Assembly (NCBI GenBank): GCA_907165275.2
Contig: CAJRBF020000017.1
Coordinates: 1-64,000 of the forward strand
Reading direction: 5' to 3'
Source: Zygaena filipendulae
Taxonomy: Eukaryota > Arthropoda > Insecta > Lepidoptera > Zygaenidae
DNA: 64,000 nucleotides
Under the pieces are notes generated by a model. That model was not told the origin of the DNA, ran no database searches, and was given only the letters and a program-made list of their open reading frames with translations. The translations under genes and the position numbers were made by a program. Positions 34,012 through 44,900 of this stretch are shown here, in pieces. Within the stretch, counting starts at the first letter, position 1; each line of letters opens with the position of its first letter.

Positions 34012-34422
34012 CTATGAATACGAAGAGAAACTGTTAAGTATAGTACCTAACAGTTTCTCTTTTATTACTATCTTAAGAAAATATTGCACCACTTCTTGGA
34101 GAATTATATTACACAAAGTTTTTAGTTTCTCCTCAAAAGTTTTGTCTGATAAGAAGATGTTTTCCACTTTTTTCAACCCTAGCCCACTAGATTCTAATTT
34201 GTCTTTCTTCCTTATGTTTTTTTCTGTCTCCTCTTGCTGTGACGTATCCATTTCTTTATCTGAATTTTCTGCAATTTCACTCGTATTTTTTGACTTTCTT
34301 GTTCTTTTTTTCTTCATTGTCTTTCTCTGACCTACTACTGAGTTACTAGATTCTTCTTTTTGCTCTTCCAGCTCTTCTTCTGATTCTATCTCTCTATGTA
34401 TGGTGGCGCTAGTGACCAACAC
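34012..34422 (-). CDS. I-clade LINE ORF1, C-terminal part or degenerate
   Basis: A frame of about 136 codons, Lys/Glu/Ser-rich (KKKRTRKSKN, KEMDTSQQEETEKN), ends with the TAG at 34012-34014 immediately before ORF2. It looks like the charged C-terminal part of a gag-like ORF1. No zinc knuckles or RRM are visible and the nominal start is TTG, so the element may be 5'-truncated. A 13-bp inverted repeat overlaps its 3' end. Confidence 0.45.
   Translation of the reverse strand: MLVTSATIHREIESEEELEEQKEESSNSVVGQRKTMKKKRTRKSKNTSEIAENSDKEMDTSQQEETEKNIRKKDKLESSGLGLKKVENIFLSDKTFEEKLKTLCNIILQEVVQYFLKIVIKEKLLGTILNSFSSYS
34024..34060. promoter_or_regulatory. Stem-loop at the LINE ORF1/ORF2 boundary
   Basis: AGAGAAACTGTTA (34024-34036) and TAACAGTTTCTCT (34048-34060) are perfect inverse arms around an 11-nt loop, lying just before the ORF1 stop in element sense. 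A role in stop-restart translation is conceivable but untested. Confidence 0.5.
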
Positions 34423-34440
34423 ATTTCTATATGACTGCCG

Positions 34441-35269
34441 TAGTGGCGTTCTCTATTCATAGCTCCTTGGGAGATCACTGGATTTTTGTTCTCGTAATGC
34501 CATCCATCGTTTATGTTACCCTCATATGTATTATGTAAGTTTTTTTTTTTTTTTTTTAATTTATTTACCAAATTTACAATAAAATATAATTTATGGTTGA
34601 CATAAAATAGCACAAGAAACCACAGAGGTTTGTACAAATAGTGCTATTTCTATTAATTATTCATACCTATACTACGTTATCGGTGGGTATGTATCTGTAC
34701 ATCTATTACATACATCTACGATCATACGATCTAAACATCTATACATAACAATACATATCTATAAATATACATAACAAAAACAAAACCGAAACATTCGCGT
34801 GCAATCTCAAACCAACATCTATATTATTATCTGGGGGCACGGTAGTGCCCCCGCCAAGACGAGCCAGCAAAGCGCAAGGGCACTACCTACCTTTTCTCGA
34901 AGCGTTTCGTCGTTTTTTTGAACCCTTGTAACTTGGGTCTGGATTATACCAGATAAACAAAATTTTCGGAATATGTTGTCAATAGCAGACTTATTAAATG
35001 TATAAAGTTTTAATTGTATAGCTCCCATCCTTTAGATTTTATTAATATCTAAAAAACCTCGATTTCGTCACTGACTCACTGATGATCATCAAAATTCTTA
35101 GGGTACTTCCTAATGTCCTAGAAAGCTGAAATTTGGTATGTAAGCTAGTATTAGTAAACAAACAACAAAAAAATTATAAAACTTGTAACTTTTATCTCCC
35201 AACCCCTTAAATTAGGGGATGGAAGTTTGTATGAGACTTCTGCAATTTTGACTTACAAAAAGAAATGAA
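34441..35269. repeat. Mixed retroposon tails and lepidopteran dispersed repeats
   Basis: A T run at 34539-34558 followed by TTATTTACCAAATTTACAAT looks like another minus-strand retroposon 3' end. A small palindromic GGGGGCACGG...CCCCC block sits at 34831-34853. A stretch near 35070-35140 (ATGATCATCAAAATTCTTAGG) is of the dispersed-repeat type. No gene. Confidence 0.4.
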
Positions 35270-35715
35270 ATCCCAACAAAAACATTTTCATGTAAAATGT
35301 TGCCAAGACGAGACCATATGCCAGCACTTTCAAAAAGTTATCAGATCTTATGTAGAGCCAAGCTTCTAACTCTACACGCCTTAACTCTACAAGGTCTAAC
35401 TTCACAAACTCTACACCTTAGCCAAAATGTGTGGCTTGGCCGTTTCGTTACTACAAAGAACTATTATTATATAACAGAAAAGATATGAAAAATGGACCAA
35501 TTTTTCACCTTAGGGCCTAAGGGCCATGTGAATGTAGCGAAATGGTCAAGCCACATATTTTGGCTAAGGTGTAGAGTTTGTGAAGTTAGACCTTGTAGAG
35601 TTAAGGCGTGTAGAGTTAGAAGCTTGGCTCTACATAAGATCTGATAACTTTTTGAAAGTGCTGGCATATGGTCTCGTCTTGGCAACATTTTACATGAAAA
35701 TGTTTTTGTTGGGAT
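35270..35715. repeat. Long near-perfect palindrome, 184-bp arms
   Basis: 35270-35453 and 35532-35715 are inverse copies with only a few mismatches, all close to the 78-bp centre. Overlapping ORFs on the two strands (35297-35488 plus, 35467-35688 minus) translate to the same first 44 residues because of this. It would fold into a long hairpin if transcribed. Could be a foldback element or an inverted duplication of a MITE. Confidence 0.92.
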
Positions 35716-35750
35716 ATTATATTCTATAAGTTATTTATAAAATAAGAGTA

Positions 35751-35852
35751 GGTATATATTGTATGTTCTGGACCACTTCGTTCTTTCGCAATGAGCGAGC
35801 ACGTGCTCGCTCGCGAAATCACTCCGATGGTCCAGACCATACAATATATACC
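35751..35852. repeat. Second palindrome, about 100 bp
   Basis: Outer arms GGTATATATTGTATG-TCTGGACCA are inverse at both ends with one mismatch, and the centre is the perfect GAGCGAGCACGTGCTCGCTC. It lies 36 bp from the larger palindrome, so the two may be parts of one element. Confidence 0.85.
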
Positions 35853-36283
35853 AATCAAAATGATTCACTTGTCGGATCGATCATTTATTTGATCAACCAT
35901 GCAACAAAACAACGAATGTCGTTCTTTCGCCAGGAGCGGTGAAAACAATAATTATTATAATATACTGATTTAAAAAATGTATCTGTCATATGGATCATGC
36001 AAAGATTCACATGTCGATCGTACAACAAAAAACAAACAATAATAACCCGTTTGCATGTTTAGTTACCAAATTATGAATAAATAAAAACATACCTGAACTA
36101 TCTGCCTGTATACCGCGGAACCATCATGTGAACTATTAAGTATTTTCATCACACATAAGCACATACAAGTTATACGTAAAAACTTTGAATTTAATAATTG
36201 AATTATACTTATGTTAGAAACTATTATGTTCACTATATTGTCAGGTGTCTCTCCACAGTTATGTAAAGCATATATTTAAACTC
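35853..36283. other. No gene seen
   Basis: AT-rich, with short inverted words such as GGATCGATCATTTATTTGATC near 35874-35894. No coding or RNA gene can be supported. Confidence 0.4.
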
Positions 36284-36525
36284 AGTACCAGATTGGCTCA
36301 ACGATCTTCAAAGTTTCAGATTTTCAGGCTAGATTGCTCAAGTCGTCGCCGAATCAAATTCGGCACCAGATTGGCTCAACGATCTTCTGTAAATCAGAAA
36401 CTAGGGCTAGATTGCTCAAGTCGTCACTGAGTTATAAATAAAGCACATATTTTGTGATCAGATTGACTCGAGGACACCATAACTTTACGCAGTGAACACA
36501 AAGATTCTAAGCACTCGCAATGTCT
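36284..36525 (+). promoter_or_regulatory. Tandem-repeat promoter-like region with TATA box
   Basis: Two 78-bp units each contain AGATTGGCTCAACGATC and AGATTGCTCAAGTCGTC; copies start at 36290, 36331, 36368 and 36409, with a fifth variant at 36460. A TATAAATA at 36434 follows the fourth copy, and an ATG at 36520 (MSKSQQQRLYCT, then a possible donor GTATGT) lies downstream. It looks like an enhancer-plus-core-promoter arrangement, but no following gene could be traced. Confidence 0.45.
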
Positions 36526-37570
36526 AAATCGCAACAGCAGAGACTGTACTGTACTGTATGTTTCCCTTCGCTTCGCTTACTACTTATCTTTATTTTTTTA
36601 CTTACCTTTGACATTCGGTACGGTTAGCAAATATGTAATAACCACACATGTTTCTGTTTAAATGGTTCATGTATGTCTTTATTACGTTGCATTAATAAAC
36701 ATACAGTTAATCTGAGAATTTAACGCAAAACATAAATTATTATGTAGAAAAACGAAATACGAAAACTCATGAATTTTGGTCTATTTGGAAATTATGACAG
36801 TGATAACGAGTTCTTAAAGCTGGAACTATTTCCCGCGGTTTACAAAAAATATTTGCTTATAATATATTTAAGAGGTATAAAATATAATTTTTATGACTTC
36901 AAGCACTTATCGTTTGTAGGTACTGTTTCTGCAATCAGTACGTATACTTATTGTTCTCATAACTCTAAAGTGCTGATCACCACGGTTCCACGGTCCGCGC
37001 ATGTTTATTATTTATAAAATTCGCTGAAATGTCATCGCGCGCCGTCGCTTTCCCATCAAGTTGGATCTAAATATAACTAAAATACGATTTTCTGTCTGTA
37101 ATATCGAGATAACTCTGTTCTAAAAAACTCAACTGAGTGTTATTTGCATTTGTAAAAACATTAATAACCATTTAAATGTTCTATATTTTTTTATCTCTAT
37201 CCATCCAAACAATCTTCAGAATTGTTGAAAGGTTTTTCATAAAATTTGATATACCTACTTATACTTTGGGTTCAAAAATGCCATACCTACTTATCATTCC
37301 GTAAAAAAAAAAATGTCTGAGAGAGTTTGGAATTCATGTGAGCGAAACCGAGGAAATAACTGGTAGTAGTAATACATGAGAATAGTATCATTGGTGATAC
37401 CGATAAGTAAGTATTTGCTTGGCATGCAGTAACTTGCTACAATGGAAATAATTGAACCATTGCACTCGACACATAATAGATGCGGCATATTAATGAGAAA
37501 CTTATGAATCTAGTCCATTCCTTAATAAGTTTGAAATTTTATTTTAACAAGTAGGTACATTTACATTTTT
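36526..37570. other. No gene seen
   Basis: AT-rich. The ORF at 36769-37017 has no recognisable motif and ordinary AT-rich composition. No RNA gene is evident. Confidence 0.4.
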
Positions 37571-37645
37571 GAAGTTTCAATTTTCGGTTATATTTCGAAA
37601 AATATACTTGTATTCTGCAATCGCATAACGTAATTCAATGTACAT
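37571..37645 (+). repeat. Direct repeat, copy left of the IAP gene
   Basis: About 80% identical to 38511-38587 (shared TATTTCGAAAA, ACTT-TATT-TGCAATCG-ATAACG, AATCAATGT words). The pair brackets the IAP coding region; this copy is beyond its 3' end. Confidence 0.75.
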
Positions 37646-37755
37646 CGGGAATAAATAATACACACAACGATAATATATATTTAGCGTGTTTAATCCAAAC
37701 AAAAATGTCATAACAGGTATTTACCAAAAAAATACTTTAAATTATTGTTTTTCAT

Positions 37756-38328
37756 TCAAGAGAAATACAACCTTACAACATTTACAATAGGACGTCTACA
37801 CACTGGACAATTATGAATAGAAAAACTACACGCGGCGCATGCAACCACATGTCCGCACGGCGTCAAACATACATTGCACTCTTCATCGAAACAAACTTTA
37901 CAACACTTGTCTACCTGGCACATTTTCTCGTCAGTTTCGTGAGGAACTTGCGTAGTGGTGTTGACGACAACGTTGTTGTGGTGGTGCTCTTTTTGCGCAT
38001 GTTCCCTAAGCGTCTTAACGTGGGGGTCTATATAATTGGTATCTGCACCGAACATGCCGCACTCGTCGCGATCAAATGATGTATCAGCAATGGAGCGAAA
38101 TAGTGGACACCGCGGTGACCACCGCCTGTGTTCTTGGTCAGGTTCGTCGAGTTGCAACCAATTCATTATCTCGACATTGCAGAACGCACAACGCACTTCG
38201 TCACCGCGACCTATGAAATAGAAACCACTTTTTGCCAAACTTTCCGGTGACAAGTATGCCAGTGGCCAATTTACAAATGAGTTTAAACGTTCCTCCTCAC
38301 TCGACATGGCGCTAGGAGTTTTAGCCAT
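37756..38328 (-). CDS. Inhibitor-of-apoptosis protein with one BIR and one RING domain
   Basis: ATG at 38326-38328 gives 190 residues (upstream codons to 38394 have only a TTG). The BIR domain, about residues 14-85, has GFYFIGRGDEVRCAFC and the exact C-x2-C-x16-H-x6-C zinc set ending RRWSPRC. The RING, about 145-185, has CKVC, CGHVVAC and CPVC. BIRs bind caspases or IAP antagonists; RINGs are E3 ubiquitin ligases. Cellular insect IAPs and baculovirus IAPs usually carry two BIRs, so a 190-residue one-BIR form is short, closer to compact viral or retrocopy-like forms. No intron is visible. It is transcribed away from the spliced gene at 38589. Host gene, retrocopy or virus cargo cannot be decided from sequence alone. 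Confidence 0.9.
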   Translation of the reverse strand: MAKTPSAMSSEEERLNSFVNWPLAYLSPESLAKSGFYFIGRGDEVRCAFCNVEIMNWLQLDEPDQEHRRWSPRCPLFRSIADTSFDRDECGMFGADTNYIDPHVKTLREHAQKEHHHNNVVVNTTTQVPHETDEKMCQVDKCCKVCFDEECNVCLTPCGHVVACAACSFSIHNCPVCRRPIVNVVRLYFS

Positions 38329-38510
38329 CTTATCGGTGTAGTACGCTGTATACAAATGAGTCACGCTCAAAGTTTGTCGGGGCAGTCGGTGCAATTTATG
38401 GTAGGTAAAATAATAGAAAGAGGCGTGGAGGGGATATCAGCGGAAATTATAAACACAAATGCTCTTGTGCATATTTTTATTTCAAGGAACAAATACTTAG
38501 TTACTGTTTT

Positions 38511-38587
38511 CGAGGTTTTAATTTTGGTTACCTATATTTCGAAAATCTACTTTTATTTTGCAATCGTATAACGCAAATCAATGTGTT
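38511..38587 (+). repeat. Direct repeat, copy right of the IAP gene
   Basis: Partner of 37571-37645, about 940 bp away and in the same orientation. It covers the shared upstream region between the IAP gene and the first putative exon of the spliced gene. Confidence 0.75.
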
Positions 38588-38588
38588 C

Positions 38589-41500
38589 ATGAAAAAGTAA
38601 GTGGGTACACGTTTTTACTCAGAACCGAATTCGTTACGTTACGCTCGATGCCATATCTAGTTCGTTCCATCATCTGTGGTAAAGACATTTTGCTTATTTT
38701 GTTTTTTTTGCTCTATAAAAACACAGGTGTCAATTAAATGGCATTATAATTAATTCATCTCTTGATTAAAGTGCATCGACGCTGGTAATAAAGCAGTAAG
38801 GATAAATCAAAATGTACGTAAGTACTTGCATTATTTACATTTTATTCTAATTTATTGAGAATAATTTGGAGGTTCTATATTATGTTTTTTAAAGTTATCG
38901 TGTATAGTTATTTTGTGAAGTTGTTGTAAAGTCATTGTGTTAACTAATTAGGTACACATAATTTAGGATACGCATCTGATTTAAATTGTTTGGCAAGATA
39001 AAATGTGTTTAAGAACATGTTATCTGTGTTGTGTACTATAAAAAATAAATAAATAAAAATTATAACAAATAATGTTTTAAATTTCAGGTCGGATATTGAG
39101 TATTCATCGGATGAGCTCCAGGGTGCAGTGGCTGCCGCGCCGGTAGAAAAGCCTAAAAAAAAGACACCGAAAAGAGCGCTAGAGGCTTCGGCATCGTCAG
39201 TTAGGTAAGAATAGTTTATGCACTGTTTAATAAGATTTTTTAGTTTAATATGATTTTGCACTAGCGATGGGCGATTGTTGAAAAAAAAACAATCGACTGA
39301 ATCGATGATTCAGCTACTGAGCATTCGATTGTCGATTCAGTAATTCCCCACCATTATTATTCGAATAACAATCGACGAACTACTAACTACTGACTACTAA
39401 TTTGTAAGTACTAACTGCGATGCGTGCGTGTCGTGTTGCGTCGATTTTTTGAACTACTTATTTAGTCGTATAGTAATAACAATCGACGAACTACTAACTA
39501 CTGAAGTACTGACTAGTGATTACTAAGTTGTAAGTACTAACTGCGGAGCGGTGTGGGCGGTGTGGCGGCGATTGTGCCACTGCGCCATCTTTTGTAACTA
39601 AATATTAGTATTTAGTAGTTTCTACTTTGTATTTAGTAGTATAGGTGCGCGCCAATTAGTAGATACTTAGTTAAAAGTTTATTGACTAACATCAATAATT
39701 GCAATCTACTTTTTTTTTTCTAAGTTTTAATTAGATAACAATTTTGGTTTATTTATAAGAATTTGTAAATTTAAAATTTGTAAATTTTGTAAATGCACAA
39801 CCACTTCTCGGTATATATTATTTTTTTCTAGTAACTGTGTTAGTGGTTAATGGTTTTGGTGGTACAATTGGTAAACTTAGCTAAGTAAGTTACTACAAGT
39901 ATATATTGTACACACTGTTTATAAGCCCAATAAATTGAAAAAAAAAAATATATATATATCAGTTAAAATTTTAAAATAATTATTTTACAGAATCACAAAG
40001 CATCAAATATAGATTTAACGCCCTCTTGTGGTACTGGTGTGAGTTTATATCTAAATGCACGAAGCTAGCTAGATAGGCACCTACTTGAATAGTTTAGACT
40101 TCAGAGTACTGTCTAGATACTATAGGTGGAGTTAGAGTTGTACTGGCAGCATTATGCTACCATAAAAGACTCTTACCTAAAAAGTAATGTTGAATACTAA
40201 CTACTATCTATGTATTGCATAATGAGCCCTATACTTAACTAGAGTTGGAGATTCATAGTTAAAACAATTAATTTAACTTTTTTTTTTCTTATAATAATGT
40301 TATTTGAAACGAGTTTTATCGTTAAAATTTACAAAAGAAATCGTATAAAAATTCTAGACATGAAAAGCATAATAATAATGGTCGGGCCTTACGACTTTTT
40401 AACACAAACACTGAAATATTTAGTGTTTTAATGTTAAAACGTAGTTTTTAAAAAGTAATTAAAAAGTGCTTTTAAACAAAATACTTTTTAACACAAATAC
40501 AAAATATTTTCGTATATACTTTGAATAATTACTTTTTTACTTATTTTATATTTTACTCTCAAAGAAACTCCTACCGTCGACAAACCAATAAACGAATAGT
40601 CATTAGATTTATACAACTTAATTTAGACCACTGAATAATCAGTGCCAACTACCAATCGATAAAGAAGTAATAACTGCAATCGCAAGTAGTGGCGCACGAA
40701 TTTATAAACTGTAGTAACTATTGACAGTAACTATATCAGCGCACGCCAACTACATTTATGTAACTACTTATTTTAGTAGTCCTTAGATTTACGACTACGA
40801 ATCGAAACTCTTACGAACTACTTAACTACTAAATACTATTTTTTTTACTGACTACTTTTTTTTTTACTAACTAGTAGTTAGGAACTACTGAATTAGTAGT
40901 TGCTAACTACTGAATTAGTAGTTACTAACTAGTAGTTAGTAACTACTGAATTAGTAGTTGAAGTAGATACTGAACAATCGACTAATATAGATTATTATCG
41001 ACTTTTATCGACTAAACCGAACAATCGACTAATTCGATAAATTTTAGTAATAATCGCCCATCGCTATTTTGCACTGGGGGATTTATGCAATAATGAAAAA
41101 ATCCAAATGTATTTTACAGATCCAAAAAGAAGCCTAACACCAATAGCCACAGCAGCGACAGCAGGAGTGCGTCGACCTCAACGAGGTAGGTAAATAGAAA
41201 TTTTACATTGAATACCTATTAGTATTTTTAAATGTCTGTTTTGAACTTTATTTCTTGTGTGTTGTGCCGTGTTGTCCATCTGTTTTGCTATCGAACCACG
41301 ACAATTTTTGTAGTGGCTTGAGTTTTTTATACTATACATTTATATATATTTTTTACAGCAGTAGCCTTATTAACCGGTTACTGTGAACCAACTTACTTAT
41401 TATAAGTTACAAACTAAATAATTGATTTTAAAATTTAACTTGTTCATTATTTATAATATTTTATATTTTAGACTTTTAGGTAGTTAATGGGTAATATCGC

Positions 41501-41891
41501 TTAATTTGTGTAACATTTTTTTATTTTTATTTTTTACAGCTCGGAATACGAACGAGGCCTCTTCGGTCTGGAGCCGGTGACAAAACAAACAAATAAGCTG
41601 TCTACCAACACCGGCCTCCAGACCTACCTCAGCACTCGAGTCCCCGGCGGGAAAGTTCGCCGGGATAAACATCTGGAAGGAGATTTTTATATAGAGGTAC
41701 GAGTTTATAATACTGAAGAGGCTGCGACCGCACAGCCAGATCAACGGTGGCGGTCAGCGCAAGTGGCTTTGAAATTAAAATTAAATCGGGATACTTCGCA
41801 ATGGGAAGCCTTGCAAAAGTTCATGCACAAAGCACACGAGCTGTTTACTGATAGCGAACCTGTATTTTTTAGTGACAAAGGTTTTAAGTAG
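38589..41891 (+). CDS. Unidentified four-exon gene with conserved-looking C-terminal domain
   Basis: Exons: 38589-38596 (ATG AAA AA, tentative), 39088-39204, 41120-41185 and 41540-41891. All later introns have GT...AG ends (GTAAGA, GTAGGT donors; TTTCAG, TTACAG acceptors) and all are phase 2. The frame joins cleanly to the TAG at 41889-41891, about 180 residues. Exon 2 is acidic then Lys/Pro-rich (DIEYSSDEL, EKPKKKTPKRA), exon 3 Ser-rich (NSHSSDSRSASTSTR), and exon 4 holds a compact domain (YERGLFGLEPV, YLSTRVPGGKVRRDKHLEG, FMHKAHELF). I do not recognise it. It ends 108 bp before the polymerase gene on the same strand, so it could be cargo of that element or a host gene. An ATG TAC before a donor at 38811-38818 is out of phase. 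Confidence 0.6.
39262..41066. mobile_element. Non-autonomous hAT-like element, 1805 bp, 8-bp target duplication
   Basis: TTTTGCAC at 39254-39261 and 41067-41074 flanks perfect 15-bp inverted ends TAGCGATGGGCGATT...AATCGCCCATCGCTA. An 8-bp duplication and TAG-G-type ends fit hAT. No transposase remains. The interior is rich in ACTACTAACTACTGA words, with a 111-bp-spaced direct repeat at 39364 and 39475 and palindromic GAATTAGTAGTT runs near 40870-40960. It lies within intron 2 of the unidentified gene. Confidence 0.88.
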
Positions 41892-41999
41892 ATAATTTAA
41901 ATTATTTTCACCTACACTGTATTTTACAAGCTTCTGCGGAGTACCTATCTCCATTTAGTTTTACTTTTTATTGTCATTCATAGTAATTTAACATAAATA

Positions 42000-44900
42000 A
42001 TGCCGTATTGCGAAGATTGTAAAGTTTTTGTTAGTCGTGTTCGTTGGATAGGTCACTTGCGAAGTACTGATCATAAAAATAAAAATTATTCTACATTAAG
42101 TGAAGGTATCTTCAAAATTAATTCCGCTTTTCGCAACCGAATAGCCTCATACAAAGTTACCTCATCGGATTCTGAGGATCGGACTTCAATAGAAAGTTTT
42201 TTAGATCATATACAAACTAAAATCAAGTCGTTAATTGAAATGTCACTTAAGCAACATCACTGTGTCAAGGCCAATTTCGAATATTTTGGGGTTTTTCTCT
42301 TGTTAAAAAATGATTCCCAAGAGATAAAATCATTTGGCACGAAAAATTTTACTCTTTATCAAAATTGCAATCTTGATACTTTATTTTTCGAGGTAAAAAC
42401 CAGTTTGATCAAAAAAGCAAGTGAATTTCAAGAGCGTGATAGTGGTTGGACATTTTTGCATAATTCCCATTTAGAAGTTAACATAAACAAATATCAGCCT
42501 TTGCGTGGTTCAAGTTTCATTGAGTTGCCGGCTTTAATCAAATCAAAAAAAGCCTGTTTAAATATAAAGAATAATGATAATTTTTGTTTTTTATGGTCAG
42601 TAACTGCTGCTTTGTATCCTGCTCAACGTCATTCTGATAGAGTTTCATCTTATCCTAAATTTAATGACGTGTTGAACGTGGATGGCTTATCGTTCCCAAT
42701 GAGTTTCTCAGACATCGCTCGGTTTGAACAGAACAATCCGCATATATGTATTTTTGTATACGGTTTAAATGATAAGAAGTTAGTGGTCGGTCCACTTTAC
42801 AAATCAGACGCATTGAACAAAAAAGTTATTCACTTACTTTATCTTGAAGAAGGTGATATGTCGCATTACTGTTTGATAAAGGATCTGTCGCGTCTTGTTA
42901 GAAGTCAAATTACTAAGCATTGTAACAAATTGCACTTTTGCGATCATTGTTTACAATTTTTCAACTCGAACGATCAGTTATGTTCTCATATCTGCGGAGG
43001 TGTGGCTACCGAATTACCTCCAAAAGGTTCCTTTATAGAATTTAAAAATTATGACCGAAAGCAAAACGTTCCTTTTGTTGTTTATGCAGATTTTGAAGCT
43101 ATGCTCGAAACTTACGATAGTTGCGAACCCGATCCGTTAAAATCTTCTACAGTGACTCAACAGCGACATGTACCTGTAGCTTTTGCCTATCACCTCGTTT
43201 GTACAGTAGATTCACGATACAACCACATAACCTCATATAGAGGACGTGATTGTGCAGATAAGTTTGTTAAATCTATTTGTGACGATGCAAAGAAAATCAG
43301 CGAAATATTAAATAAAAACGTGCCTATGGTTTTTACTGATACTGATGCTTATAATTATGAGAACGCAGAGACTTGTCACATTTGCGAGGGTCTAATAACA
43401 GTAGATAAAGTTCGTGATCATTGTCATTTGACAGGACAGTTCCGTGGCGCTGCTCATAGTTACTGTAATTTAAAATATCAAGTACCAAAGTTCTTGCCTG
43501 TTGTCTTTCATAACCTGTCGGGTTATGATTGTCATCTTTTTATCAAAGAATTAGGAAAAGCCCCCGGGTCTATTAAGGTAATACCGAAAACAAAAGAAAA
43601 CTATATTTCTTTCACAAAGTTTATTCCGATTTCTGGACAAGATTATTTTCAAATAAGATTTGTGGATTCATTCAAGTTTTTGGGGACAAGCTTAGAAAAG
43701 TTAGCCGCAACCATGAAAAAGGATGAATTTAGATACTTAAAATTTTACTATCCTGATGAAAAACACTTTAATCTGCTCACTCGAAAAGGAGTGTATCCAT
43801 ATGATTACATGTCTAGTTGGGAACGATATGCTGATACCTGTTTACCGTCTAAAGACCGTTTTTTTAACTCGCTTACGAATGAGTCAATTACCGATGAAGA
43901 TTACGAACACGCTCGAGCGATGTGGCTTGAGTTTTCTATTAATAATATGGGTCAATTTACTGATTTGTATCTCGAGTCAGACGTCCTTTTGTTGACTGAT
44001 ATCTATGAAAATTTTAGATTAACATGTAAACAATATTATCAACTCGATCCCGCCTTTTATCTTACTGCACCAAGTCTTTCATTTGATGCAATGCTTTTAA
44101 AAACTCGCGTTCGGTTGGAACTTATAAGTGATTTAGAAATTTTTCGTTTGATACAACAAGGTATTAGAGGTGGCGTTTGCATGTGCTCCAAACGACACGC
44201 TAAAGCTAATCATAGATATCTGGAAACTTTTGACCCCTCTACGCCAAGCTCGTACATTATGTATTTAGATTGTAATAATTTGTACGGATATAGTATGTGT
44301 CAAACATTACCTCATTCAGACTTCAGATTTTTAAGCGATAGTGAAATTAAGAAGTTAGAGTTAAATATAATACACATTACGGATGACGCTGAAAATGGCT
44401 TTATTCTTGAGGTTGATTTATTTTATCCTCCAAATTTACACACCCAACACAATGATTTTCCATTTTGTCCTGAAAAAATTAAATCTCCCACAGGAAAAAC
44501 AAAAAAATTAATACCCAACTTATATGACAAATATCACTACGTTATTCATTACGTTCACCTTAAAAAATGCTTAGAACATGGTTTGGTTTTGAGAAAAATC
44601 CATCGAGCTATAACTTTCAAACAAAGTAATTTTTTAAAACAATATATAGACCTTAATACTGAGCTGCGTCAAAGAGCTCAATCTGTTTTTGAACAAGTTT
44701 TTTTTAAATTGTTAAATAATAGTATATTTGGAAAAACATTGGAAAACACAGAACAATGGGTAGATGTACGATTGGTAAATAAGTGGTCAGACATGAATAA
44801 CCAAACAAAAAAATTTATTGGTGCCGAGAAGTTGATAGCGAACCCAAATTTTCACAGCGCATCAATATTTTCTGATGACCTAGTAGCAATACAAATGAAA

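Larger units (their letters stand above)
30145..34440 (-). mobile_element. I-clade non-LTR retrotransposon, near full length
   Basis: Poly(A) tail (T run at 30147-30159 on plus), 3' UTR, ORF2 30290-34011 and an ORF1 ending at 34014. Possession of an RNase H after RT and a C-terminal CxxC...H...C finger points to the I superfamily. The 5' boundary near 34440 is not certain. It is inserted in the Helitron-like remnant at its 3' end. Confidence 0.8.

Noticed and set aside
36769..37017. 82-codon ORF MNFGLFGNYDSDNE...
   Set aside because: ATG start but no domain, no supporting signals, and AT-rich noise composition.
37756..38394. Longer 212-residue IAP
   Set aside because: The extra 22 codons begin at TTG and have no family similarity; ATG at 38328 is the natural start.
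38811..38818. ATG TAC followed by GTAAGT as first exon of the unknown gene
   Set aside because: It is phase 0 and would give an immediate stop in exon 2; ATG AAA AA at 38589-38596 fits phase 2, though it is very short and unproven.
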